Source: Pythium myriotylum
Taxonomy: Eukaryota; Oomycota; Peronosporomycetes; Pythiales; Pythiaceae
Reading direction: 5' to 3'
Length of the DNA stretch: 64,000 nucleotides
Assembly: GCA_023091665.1 (NCBI GenBank)
Contig: JALJCQ010000016.1
Location: forward strand, 372,001-436,000
The notes beneath the pieces are model-generated. The model ran no database searches. It was not told the DNA's origin and was given only the letters and a program-made list of their open reading frames with translations. The translations under genes and the position numbers were made by a program. Positions 8,980-20,613 of this stretch are shown in pieces; position 1 is the stretch's first letter, and each line of letters opens with the position of its first letter.

Positions 8980-11294
8980 TCATTTCTTCTGTGGACGACG
9001 ACGCGCAGTCGACGAGAGCTCGCGCTTACTGTACGACAGGAGAGAGAATTCACTGGTCAAATTAAGAGTCTCCCGCAATAAACAACGTCTCGAGACTCAC
9101 CGGATGCGAATCTTGGTTGGCGACACGTCGATCATCTCATCCTCTCCGATATACGTCACAATGTCCTCGAGAGACATCACGCGCGCAGGTGAGAGGCGAA
9201 TGTTCTCGTCCTAGCTCGAGACGACCGTGAGTTTTTCGGGTGTGCATATAATAGGGTAGGCAGGACTTACGTTTCCAGCGGCGCGCATGTTGCTGAGCTT
9301 CTTCTCCTTCGTCGGGTTCACTTCCAAGTCGTTCGGGCGGCTGTGCTCTCCCACAATCATGCCTGTGTACACTTCCTCGCCCGGCTTGACGAAAAGTTCG
9401 CCACGTTCTTCAAGCGTGTTGAGCGCGTACGCTGTGGTGGTTCCGTTAGCCGATGAGATGAGCTTGCCTTTTGATGGGGCAGACACCGAGCCCATGTATG
9501 GTGCATATCCATAGAAGATCGAGTTGAGCACGCCACTTCCGCGTGTGTCTGTCTTGATCTCGCTGCGGTATCCCATGAGACAACGCGAAGGGATCTTGAA
9601 CTGAAGTCGGACCTTGTCTTGCATTTCCTTGAACTCAATGATTTCGCCGCCACGGTTGGACAGCTTGTCAATGACCGAGCCGGAGAAGTCAGCATCAACG
9701 TCAATTGTGACTTCTTCGATTGGCTCAAGCTTCTGGTTCGTGTCAGGACACGTTTTGAAGAGCACCTGCGGGGCGGAGACGCACATCTCAAATCCTTCGC
9801 GGCGCATCTCTTCAATGAGAATTGCAAGTTGCAGCTCGCCTCGTCCGTGAACATTGAAGGCTTCAGACGTTTCGCTGGAAGTCACTGAAATTGCAACGTT
9901 GTTCTGTCGAAGTACAACCCGTTAGAGCTTACCAAAAATAAAGCGAGACAGAAGAGACCGACCTCACACTCGCGCTGGAGACGGTCCTTGATGTGCGATG
10001 AAGTGAGAAACTTGCCCTCCTTGCCCGCGATTGGTGAATCGTTGACACCGAAGGTCATTGAGATTGTTGGTGGGTCAAGATGCGGGGCCGGAATCGGCTC
10101 AGTCACTTCAGGGTTGCAAATAGTGTCGGACACGTAGCCGTTGACACCAGCAAGAGTAATGATGTCACCTAGGCCACAATCGTAAGCATTTCGATGCACA
10201 GTGTCAAAAGAGACTTTGTGGGCCAACTCACCAGCAGTTGCTTCATCAACCTCACTTCGGGCGACGCCTTTGGTTACGAAAAGCTTGGTGACTTTTCCAG
10301 TCTCCAACTTTTTACTTTCGAGGTTGAGCACTTGGATTGGGTCACCAATCTACAGCGAACCAAACCGGATGTAAGTGGTCACGTGCAATAAAAGTCATCA
10401 TAGGATACTGTCCGCACCTTGACAGACCCCGAGTGGATACGCCCCGTGACTAGACGACCGACGTATGAGTCGTGGCTGGAACAATAAGCTTTTCATGAGA
10501 CACAAACGCTATATCACCCCCGGTAGCCAACATTAATCCCACCTGATCATCGTTACTGCCATGGAGAATGGTGCCGTTGCGTCGACCTGTGGGGCTGGCA
10601 CGTAGTTGATGATCTGGTCGAGCAGCGCTGTCATGTTGTCTTTGGTCTCGTCCTCATCATCCAGATCGCGCACCGCCCAGCCCTGCTTTGCTGATGCGTA
10701 TAGCACTGGGAACTCGAGTTGATCGTCGTTAGCCTCAAGTGCAACAAACATATCGAACAGCTCGTTCTCGACTTCGCCATTCAGTCGCGCCGTGTCACGG
10801 TCGACCTTGTTGATCACGACCAGAGGCTTGAGGCCACGGTTAAGCGCCTTGGTGAGTACAAACTTGGTCTGTGACATGGGACCTTCGGTAGCGTCCACGA
10901 CAAGCACGACACCGTCGACCATGCTCAAGATTCGTTCGACCTCACCACCGAAATCTTGGTGTCCAGGGGTGTCGACGATGTTGAGCACGTGACCGCCGTA
11001 CTCGACACGCGTGCACTTGGACATGATGGTGATGCCGCGCTCGCGCTCCAGGTCGATCGAGTCCATGACGCGGTCCTCGGAGAGCTTGTTGCCGCCGTGC
11101 TTGAGTAGTTGGTCCACGAGCGTCGTCTTGCCGTGGTCGACGTGGGCCACGATGGCCACATTGCGGATGTTGCGAGCGCCGACGCCGGTGGTGAAGTGGC
11201 GCGCGAGGCGCGTGGCGTCGGGCTTCCAGCACGAGAGCTTGTTGGCGCGCGGGCGCGCGAGCGCCGTCGCCGCGCGTCGCAGCCACATGCTCAT
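8980..11294 (-). CDS. typA: BipA/TypA-type translational GTPase, mitochondrial form
   Basis: Seven exons join in phase: 10543-11294, 10418-10475, 10232-10349, 9963-10168, 9271-9903, 9101-9210 and 8980-9028. The product is about 641 residues. It begins [20 protein letters not shown] with many Arg and no acids, a mitochondrial targeting peptide of about 37 residues. The GTPase motifs follow: AHVDHGKTT (50-58), DTPGHQDF and NKVD. Next come the EF-Tu-like domain 2, the EF-G-like domain and the BipA-specific C-terminal domain ([16 protein letters not shown]). Bacterial BipA binds the 70S ribosome and helps large-subunit assembly under stress. As oomycetes lack plastids, a role on mitoribosomes is inferred. 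The start at 11294 is preferred over the open frame reaching 11366. Confidence 0.88.
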
Positions 11295-12573
11295 GGTCCA
11301 CGATGTCTGGCGGCGCTGGTCCGTTGGTGGGGATCCGCTCACCACGTCAGTCAGGCGCAAAGGCAAGCAGCGCTGAAGTGGGCCGGCCCACGCAGTGTGG
11401 TGTGGGACGTTTCAGAAGACGCGCCAGACGGATGGATGAGACCATGAGTCAAAAGGTGACAAAACATCAGAGCCCCAGGTCGGGAGTGACCTCTCCCGCA
11501 CCAGAATCTGTCCACCATCGTCGTCGGAGCGACAGGAGCGAACCAACGAGCCGGTCGCCTAGTTCGAGTCGGGGGCGAGGAACCAGTCGTCGCACTGTCT
11601 ATCCACGCCCCACGCGGACCGGAACGGGCTCCAGCACTGGATTCCTCGGGTGCTTTCGCAATCTCATCGCGCTGCAGTTAGTTATCCAGTCCCGAGGGCA
11701 TCCACGTCCCAGATGCCGCGGCGTCACCAAGCAGCCTGATGCCCATGGGTGGGTGAGTCACTGGACCAGAGCGACCCTCTCGTTCCACCCTTCATCCACC
11801 AAGCACCACAGCTGGTCTACGCCAGCCATCCTAGTTGTACGTATCTACCTCCAAACGGCCTTTGTCGGTCAAGACCGTTTGGAGGTGGATACAAAGAGGG
11901 TGGCTGGCGTCGGGACGCCTCCGCTTCTCGCCGCCGAGGCGACGTGACATGGAATCTGCCCTGGTCACTTCGGAGGTGATGTCCTTGAGGCGCGTCACCC
12001 TCGTTTTCAGCCAACCGCGTGCTTGACCGGCGTCCAGCCAGCTGCCGGCACAGACGGTGTGAAGTAAACACGCCAAGCGGGAGGGGGACGTGGCCTCCGC
12101 CTTCCGCAGCCTGCCGATCCTCGGCCTCGGCGGACTGACGGCCGCGAGCGAGACCGAGCGATGGCTGGCGCCGGCCGTGGGTCTCCTCAATGGCGCCTGC
12201 CGCTCGTCTCGAGTCGTGACACCGCCCGCGTGGGCGTTGGTGCTTGGGTCCACTTCGCCGCTCACTTCGGATGGGGAGCTGGCCCGTTTCTGAGCCATCG
12301 AGGCCGGGATTGTCGCCCGGCGATGTGCACGTTCCCAAAAATCGAACCAGCCAGGTGCGCGCCAAACCAGATCGGCCCATTAGCGAGAACCCGGCCCGTT
12401 TTCCCCGCTTTGCAAGCGGTTCAAGCCCCGGACTCGGGTCGGGCACAGCGAAAACGGGTTCTTCGTCGGCGTCGCCCGCCCACCGTCAATGGTGGCTACC
12501 GACCGGAAGGAAAGGATCGGGGGCGGCGGCCACTTCGCCGCCATTGCTCAATCCGCGAGCGAGGACGTCGGCC
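11295..12573. other. Long divergent spacer upstream of glucan synthase
   Basis: This is the longest gene-free stretch in the left half. The glucan synthase frame stays open upstream to 12244, but nothing before 12574 resembles the family, so this is leader/promoter. It holds the inverted repeat at 11819-11910, a TTTTCAGCCAACC string near 11995 and several GC-rich CCCGTTT-like strings (12286, 12385 and inverted at 12451). Long ORFs on both strands here are a by-product of GC content. Confidence 0.5.
11819..11910. repeat. Long imperfect inverted repeat (about 38-bp arms)
   Basis: The left arm (11819-11858, beginning ACGCCAGCCATCC and ending CTCCAAACGG) is complementary to the right arm (11875-11910, beginning CCGTTTGGAGG and ending GGCTGGCGT). 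There are a few mismatches and small bulges and a loop of about 16 nt. As RNA it would fold into a stable hairpin; as DNA it could extrude as a cruciform. It could be a miRNA/siRNA precursor, a MITE-like foldback or a regulatory element. No target-site duplication was established. Confidence 0.7.
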
Positions 12574-15500
12574 ATGCTCAAGGCGCTCGCGCTCGCGTGC
12601 GCAGCTGCGCTGGCTGCCGCGCCGGCCGTCGCGCGCGTGCCGCAGGGCATCTACGCGCGCACGCAGGACTGGATCGACCCGGAGACGCCCGCCGAGGCGC
12701 GCGAGTTCGTCGTGCCGCAGGGCGCCTACTCGTTCGGCCACGGCAAGAATCTCTCGTACAAGCTCATCTTCTCGGACGAGTTCAACGACTCGAAGCGCAC
12801 GTTCGAGGCCGGCTTCGACGCCAGGTGGACCGCGCTCAACCATCGCGATACCACCAACATGGGGCAGCACTACTTCTTGCCGAGCGCCGTGCAGGTGGAC
12901 CACGGCAACCTCATCATCACCACCTCCAAGCCAAAGGAAAAGTATAAGGGCACCAAGTACGTCAGTGGCAGCGTCCAGACCTGGAACAAGTTCTGCTTCA
13001 CGGGCGGCTTCATTGAAGTTCGTGCGATTCTGCCCGGCAAGTGGGGGATCCCGGGCACGTGGCCTGCGATCTGGATCATGGGCAACATCGGCCGCGCAGC
13101 CTTCCTCGACTCGCAAGAAGGTACCTGGCCCTTCAGCATGGACTACTGCGCGCCGTGGGTCGATGATGTCGAGAAGATCACCCAGAAGATCAACGCCTGC
13201 GGGAACCTGACGGACAAGGACGACGAAAACTCGTACCCAGAGAACTACGGGCTCAATCCGCACCAGGGGCGTGGAGCAACCGAGATCGACGTCATCGAGA
13301 TGCAAATCAAAGCGAAAGACCAGCCCGCGTTTATTTCAACCTCGCTGCAAATCAGCCCAGGTCTGAGAGCTGACCTGCGGCCAGCCTCGCAGAACCTCCC
13401 AGAGCCTTGGCAATGGTATCAGGGTCTCAAGTTCGGCAATTTCACCAACATCAACAGCGATTACTACGGCGAGAGCGGTCTCGACTCGCTCTCGGCGCTC
13501 ACGCAGCTCGACCCGAACTCGTTCGAATCTTACCATCTTTACCAGCTCGACTGGTCTCCGGGTCCCTACGGCTACCTTCGTTGGTGGTTGGACGGTAACT
13601 TTTTGTTTGAAGTGCCCGGCGAAGCGTTGAGTGTCTGGTCCGAAGGAATTCCGCCGCGTATGATTCCGGTGGAACCGAGCTACTTGATTTTGAGTACTGC
13701 AGTCTCCGAGAAGTTCTCGCCACCTTGTGAGGGCCAGATCTGCGATTCGCTCTGGCCTTCCAACTTTACCATCGACTACGTGCGCGTTTACCAGGGCAAC
13801 CCAAACAACTACACATCTGTGGGCTGCAACCCAGCGGCGTACCCAACCTCCCAGTGGATCTTCAGCCACCCAGTCAACTACGGTTTGCCGTGGTATGTGT
13901 CGTTGCCTATCGAATCTCTGCTGATCAACGGCATTGTCGTCGTCAATGCGATTGCGAGCGTATTCTTTGCATTCAAAGGCGCGCATCAGCCACGGTTTGC
14001 TGCCGCTTATTTCAGCTCACTGTGGATGACGGCTGCGTTTTATGCATTCTTCTCGATCGGCTCGTCATCAACAGCAGATGAACCGCTTGCGTGGGTCCAC
14101 GTCATTCTTGCTTGCGTATGTGGCGTGGTCTTTGGCGGTGTTTTCTCCCTGATCCCAGTCGGGGCCCTAGGCGGGTTGCTCGGGTTCTACATTGGTATTG
14201 TTGTCGGTGAGTTTACACCAGTGTTCGTTGCACGTGTGCTCTGTCCGATCCTCACAATCGCTGGAGTTGCGCTCTCGTTCGCGCATGTGAAGCCCAAGCA
14301 TATTGCGATTTTGTCGACTTCACTGCTCGGCAGTACTTCCTTCTTGATGTCGTTGTCATTCTGGATTGAAAAAGGAGACGTCGCGCGCAACCTATGGATT
14401 CTCACCGGATACGTGTTGGGTGGAGCAGGTTACAGATCGACAAAAATCATCACAAGCCAGGCAATCGTGCAGTATAGCGTGCTCGCGGCTCTTAGTGTTG
14501 TTGGTGTTGGTCTCCAGTACTTTCAGACTCGCAAGACTGTGCTTTCGTGGACTGGGAAGCAGGCCAAGAAGATGAAGTTTCCTCCAGTATCGGCCAGCTC
14601 AGATGCGCGTTCACTACGTACCGATGAGCCGACTGAGGAGAAAATTAATTTCTTTTCGCCGACCAAACTCCCACGTAATATGCAGCAGTATGCCACGATT
14701 TTCCGAATTGCCATGAATGTTCAGCGATCATTCGGCTTCCAGCCCAGCAACTTCCGGAACCAAGTGGAACACATTGTGCTTCTTCTTACCAACAACGCAC
14801 GAAAGAATGGAAATCCTTACCGAAAGCTCCATGACCTAGTGTTCGCGAACTACAGCAAGTGGTGCAAGAAACTCAAGATTCCATCACTACATTGGAGTGA
14901 AACTCGCACTCCCCAGGGGGGATTGACAGCTGTGGACGAGATCTCAGTCGATCTCTGTCTGTTCTTTTTCATTTGGGGTGAAGCGAGCAACATGCGCCAT
15001 ACACCCGAGTTCTTGTGCTTCCTGTTTCACAAGATGAAAGAGGAGTTCCCCGCTGTGCGTCACATGACCCGCGAGCCAGGTTTCTTCTTGGATACAGTGA
15101 TCACGCCCGTGTACAACCTGTTGCGTGCTCAAATGGCCTCGCGATATGATCACCAAGATCGTCTCAACTACGATGACTTCAACGAGTTCTTTTGGAAATC
15201 TGACTGCCTCAAATTTGATTACAAGCACGAAGATGTCACGGATTATTCCACTTCGCCAGCTCCAATGCGGTTCGGCCAGCGCACTCTCAACGGTCAAAAC
15301 TTGAGTGGTTCAGGCTACTTTCAGAAGCGTAAGAGCATCGCTGAGGGCATTAGCGAATCATCCAAGACCTTCCTGGAGAAGCGCACCTGGCTAACTCCAC
15401 TTCGCGCTTTCACTCGTATTTTCGACTTTCACGTGGTTTCGTTCCATCTACTCGCAGCCTTTGCATTCGCCCAGGAACAAGAACTTGACTTGTCCGCTTC

Positions 15501-18500
15501 GATCAAATTGTTGTCGAGTGCCTGTCTGACGCCATTCGTGCTGTCTGTGATTCGCGATGGTCTGGATATTGTTGCTGTGTACCACCCTGACACTTCTTTG
15601 GTTGATCTCAGTCGTCACGTGATTCGCATCATCTTGCACTTGTCTCTTACAACCATTACGTTGACTCTTTACTGGTATGCGTGGAGTTACGGTGGGCAAT
15701 GGTGGACGACATACTACGTTACTGCCGTATTCCTTCATATTCCTGGTATTGCGAACTCAATCTTGCAGGTGCTTCCAGGCCTGAACAACTGGTTGCGTCG
15801 AACTGAGTTCAAACCTGTTGCTTTCGTCCGCGATCTTGTGAACCCGATGAACCGCTTATACGTTGGCGATAACGTTTTGGATCCAGCGTCGGTGAGTCTT
15901 GGTTATCAAGTGTTTTGGGTGACGATGATTTCGTGGAAGCTTTTCTTCAGCTACAAGTTCGAGATCTTGCCGTTGGTGACACCTTCGTTCCTGCTATACT
16001 CGGATCACGTGGGAAGTCAAGTTAGTTTGATCACAACTTCGCTACTGATCGCTCTCAACTGGATTCCGTTTTTCTTCGTCTATTGTGTAGACATCACGAT
16101 ATGGAACTCGATCTGGATGGCGTTTACGGGCACCTTTGTGGGATTTTCGTCACGAATTGGTGAAATCCGTAACTTTGGCCGTGTTCGCGCCGCATTTAGC
16201 CGTGCCGCAGATGCTTTCAACGCGAAGCTCATCGCTCAAAGGTCGAAGACAGGTGTCGAAATTGCGGATGCGCTAGCTCATTCAGCTTCCTACGGTACTT
16301 TGTTCGGCCATGAGGTTCTTGATCGTGTGACGGATGACAAGAATTACCCAGTGAACGGCTCACGCCGCTCTCCCGATGAAACTCCACTGCTGTCGTTTTC
16401 TCGCCGTAAGCAAACGACGGAAGAAATCAAGAACCAACGCCGTCAGAAATGGCTCTCGTTCTCTGTTGCATGGGATTCAATTGTCGATGCAATGCGTGCA
16501 GACGACTTGATTAGCAACCGCGAGAAGTATCAACTGCACTTTCAGAGGATCGATGGTTACCAGCGTGAGATTTACTTACCAATGTTTCAACTCGCGGGCT
16601 GTTTCGAGACTTTTACTGCCAGTATTCAAGATTTGTACATGCAAGAGAATGAAGTTCATGAACGAGTACTTCAGGACAAATTGCTCGAGTTGCTTGGCGA
16701 GAACCCGATGATGGAAGAAACAATTGAAGAGATCTGGGAGCTCGCAACCTGGGTGCTTATCAACATCCTTGGTCCTTGCCACACGAACGACGTCCGCTAT
16801 ATCTGTAGCACGCTCAACTCTTGGGCTGCACGAGGTGTGTTTCGGACCCTTGATCTGCAGAAGGCAGGTGGATGCGGAAAAGCACTTGCGGACGTTCTCT
16901 CGCACTTGAAGTCCAATCTTGGGTCATGGAAGAGCAACGCGAAGGTTGTTCCAGTTCGTAAGAGCCCTGCTGACTACTCATCATACCAGTTTCAGCAACA
17001 ATCATCGATGCGATCAATGACCAGTGGAATGACCAAGTCTGCAAGTACGACGGGTCTCTCTTCCTTGGGAGGAACTGTGCCGCGCCGAAGTCGTGGATCT
17101 GGTGTGGCAAGGATTGCAGCGATGAACCACGCGTCGAAGCCTAAAGATAAGAGTAAGGTGACCCATTCGATTTCGACTGCTCACATCACTCAGCTTCGCG
17201 ATCGAATGCGAAATTTCCTGAACTTGGCCAAGAGTATGCTGAACCAACTAGACGAGCGCGACCCATTGTATGCTGAGAGCAGGGGCATCTCCGACCGACT
17301 CACTTGGATTCTGACACAAGAGCGAGGCTTTATGTGGGACGACGACTACAGCGGTGAGCAAATTACCCTTACGGCATTTGAGCGCCATGCGGAGACGGTC
17401 GTGCGCCATTTGCATGGCTTACTTACCCTCCAGAAAATCGATGCTGAGCCGACATCTCATGATGCAAACCGTCGCTTGCTGTTCTTCGTCAACTCGTTGT
17501 TCATGGACATGCCTGTTGCGCCTTTGCTTGAAGAAATGAAGTCATGGAGCGTGATGACGCCGTTTTATGGCGAGGATGTACTATATTCGAAGAACGATCT
17601 CGAAAGCAAGCGCGATGGCCTGGACGTTCACACGCTTCTCTTCCTTCAAACGCTGTACAAAAAGGACTGGGAAAACTTCTTGGAGCGTGTCAAGCCGAAG
17701 AAAAATTTGTGGAAGGACCCCAACACTGCTCTTGAGCTCCGCATGTGGGCTTCCTTGCGTGGTCAAACTCTGACGCGAACTGTCCAAGGAATGATGTATT
17801 ACGAAGCTGCGATTCGTCTACTCGCTGAATTAGAACAGTTGGCTCCTGAGCGTGTTGACGATCTGATCAAGACGAAGTTCACGTACGTCGTTGCCTGTCA
17901 AATCTACGGTCGCCAGAAACGAAACAATGACCCAAAAGCGAAGGACATCGAGTTCCTTTTACATCGATTTCCCAACTTGCGCGTCGCCTACATTGACGAG
18001 ATTCGCGTAAACTACCAGAAGGAGCAGTCTTACTTTGCCGTACTGATCAAGAGTGGCGAAGAATTGGGATCTGTTGAAGAGATCTATCGCGTTCGTCTCC
18101 CCGGTAACCCCATTATAGGTGAGGGTAAGCCAGAGAACCAGAATGCTGCTGTTATTTTCACACGTGGCGAGAGTCTGCAAACTATCGACATGAATCAAGA
18201 TGGATACATCGAGGAAGCCTTGAAGATGCGCAACATGCTGGAGGAGTTCGATACAGGATTACCCGATCGTCCATTTACCATCGTGGGCTTGCCTGAGCAC
18301 ATCTTCACTGGCAGTGTTAGTTCATTGGCCAACTACATGGCGCTCCAGGAGACATCTTTCGTGACTTTAGGGCAGCGTACGCTCGCTCGGCCTTTGCGAA
18401 TGCGACTACATTACGGCCATCCCGATGTGTTCAACAAGCTGTTCTTCATGACGCGTGGTGGTATCAGCAAAGCGAGCAAGGGCATCAACTTGAGTGAAGA

Positions 18501-20468
18501 CATTTTTGCTGGTTACAACAACTGCCTGCGTGGAGGCTCCGTAACTTTTCCCGAGTATATCAAGTGCGGCAAAGGTCGCGATGTCGGAATGCAACAGATC
18601 TACAAGTTCGAGGCTAAATTGGCTCAGGGCGCTGCTGAGCAGTCGCTATCTCGCGATGTGTATCGTATCTGCCAACGCCTTGACTTCCTCAAGCTCTTCT
18701 CTTTCTACTACAACCACATTGGATTCTACTTGTCGACCGCGCTGATCATCTGGACGGTGTACATTTTGTTGTACTGTAATCTCTTCCGCTCTTTGCTTTC
18801 GCTGGAAGGTGTTGGCGGCCGCGAACCAGTTATGCTCTCTCGTCTGCAAGTGATGCTTGGAACTGTTGCTTTTTTCACCACGGCACCTTTACTTGCGACA
18901 ATCTCAGTTGAACGTGGATTCAAGGCGGCGATCAAAGAAGTTCTGATGATTGTTGTTACCGGTGGTCCTCTGTACTTCCTCTTTCACATCGGCACGAAGT
19001 GGTTCTACTTCGGTCAAACGATTTTGGCCGGTGGTGCAAAGTACCGTGCAACCGGGCGTGGCTTCGTTACCAAGCACTCTCAGTTTGACGAGCTTTTCCG
19101 CTTTTACGCGAGTTCTCATCTCTACGCAGGCGTCGAGGTGGCTGTTGGTTTGATTCTCTACTGCATCTTCACGGTCAGTGAGCAGTATTTCGCCATGACA
19201 TGGTCGCTTTGGCTCGTGGTTGCCAGTTGGGTAAGTGTTGGGTTTCCATTCAATTCGTTTGGTGATAAATGACTGATCTTGATCTTGTTTTGCTGCAGTC
19301 GTTTTCGCCCTTTTGGTTTAATCCCTTGGCCTTCGAGTGGTCAGATGTCACGGAGGATGTCCGTGGATGGCTCAAATGGATGCGCGGTGACGGTGGTAAC
19401 CCAGAGCAGTCGTGGGAGGCGTGGTTCAAGGAAGAGAACAGCTACTTCCTGAAGCTCAAACCGTGGGCGAAGACTTGCGTGACCTTGAAAGGTGTTCTCT
19501 ACGCCTGCGTTGCAGTCGCAATCGCGTCGACTGGGGACCGATACCACTCGCTACTGAAGGAGCGCACCTGGTTGCCGTGGTCTGTCACCATCTCGGTACG
19601 AAGATCGCGAGCATGACTCCTTCGAGCACTGTACTGATTCTGATGTGACTGTAAACAGGTTGTAGTTGTCTACTGGATGGCTTCGTCTCTCTTCTTCAAC
19701 TCGCAGTATGGGGAGTCGGGTCTGGTACGTGCGCTAAAGGTGCTGATGGTCATAGCAACTGGTGGCGCGGCATTTTTTTCGGTGCTTTTCGTCGACGGCA
19801 TGATGGAGTGCTTGTTCAGTATGTGCTACTTGGGAGCTGCGGTTGGTTGCTGGGCACTGGTCATGTTTGGTGCGAACTCGCGCCTTGTGCAAACCATCTA
19901 CTACATCCACGACTCGCTCTTAGGTGCCGTCTATCTGACAGTGATCCTGCTTTTGTCGGCGCTCTACGTACCGGGCAAAATCCAGACGTGGCTGCTCTAC
20001 AATAACGCCTTGAGTCGTGGTGTGGTCATTGAAGACATCCTCCGAGCAAACTCGCGCAACGATGATCGCGAAGATGACCTTTCGCTGCAGCAGATGCGTT
20101 CGATTATTATTGAGCAGCAGCGTGTCATCTCGGCGCTCACAGCCCATGGAAGCGACAGCGATCTTGGTAGCGGCGGATCAGCCAAGAAAGGCAAGGATGA
20201 AATCATCCACACACTGAGCGATAACACGCTCAACAACCTCAACGCGTTGAGAAACGTATCCGAATCCGATTTTGCTGCACTCCAAGACGCATCCGCGAAG
20301 CTTCAGCACCTTGCTCAGCAAGAGGAACGCAAGGCCCCTATTCAAGATGCCGCCCCGGGCTTGTCTCGCACTCGACGCGCGCTTTCGTCTACAGACTTTC
20401 AGGCCATTGCAGGCCTACCTCCCTTTTCTGGGAACCCTTCTGCGAACGGTGCCAAGAAGGGAAATTAA
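12574..20468 (+). CDS. (1,3)-beta-glucan synthase with N-terminal GH16 (SKN1/KRE6-type) module
   Basis: Three exons (12574-19230, 19299-19595, 19659-20468) encode about 2,587 residues. A signal peptide (MLKALALACAAALAAAPAVA) leads into a GH16/KRE6-like domain at about 55-410. Its catalytic motif EIDVIE has the presumed nucleophile at E237 and acid/base at E242. A membrane bundle follows (about 440-660), then the FKS1 N-terminal domain (LFFFIWGEASNMRHTPEFL, about 790). Next is the GT48 core (about 1720-2050) with LRGQTLTRTVQGMMYYEA, GRQK, ENQNAA and RGGISKASKG, then further TM helices and a cytosolic tail. It makes wall callose-like glucan at the plasma membrane from UDP-glucose. The GH16 part, placed outside by the signal peptide, may trim or link the product. 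The upstream open frame to 12244 is rejected as coding. Confidence 0.92.
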
Positions 20469-20613
20469 CGTGTTGCCTCTTCGTCTCTCTGATTGCATAC
20501 CCACAAATAGTGTTTCAATTTTGACGAAATACACAATCAAAAAGATAACGCGTCATTTAATATCCCAACTCAGTTCGACGACACGACAGCTAAACCACCA
20601 ATACATCGATGGC

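Noticed and set aside
11303..12446. Several ORFs of 120-210 codons on both strands in the spacer
   Set aside because: They overlap each other on opposite strands, cross the inverted repeat and show no domain; typical of GC-rich non-coding sequence.
12244..12573. Upstream in-frame extension of the glucan synthase frame
   Set aside because: It would bury the clear signal peptide starting at 12574 behind 110 Arg/Pro/Ser-rich residues with no family resemblance; the open frame is explained by GC content.
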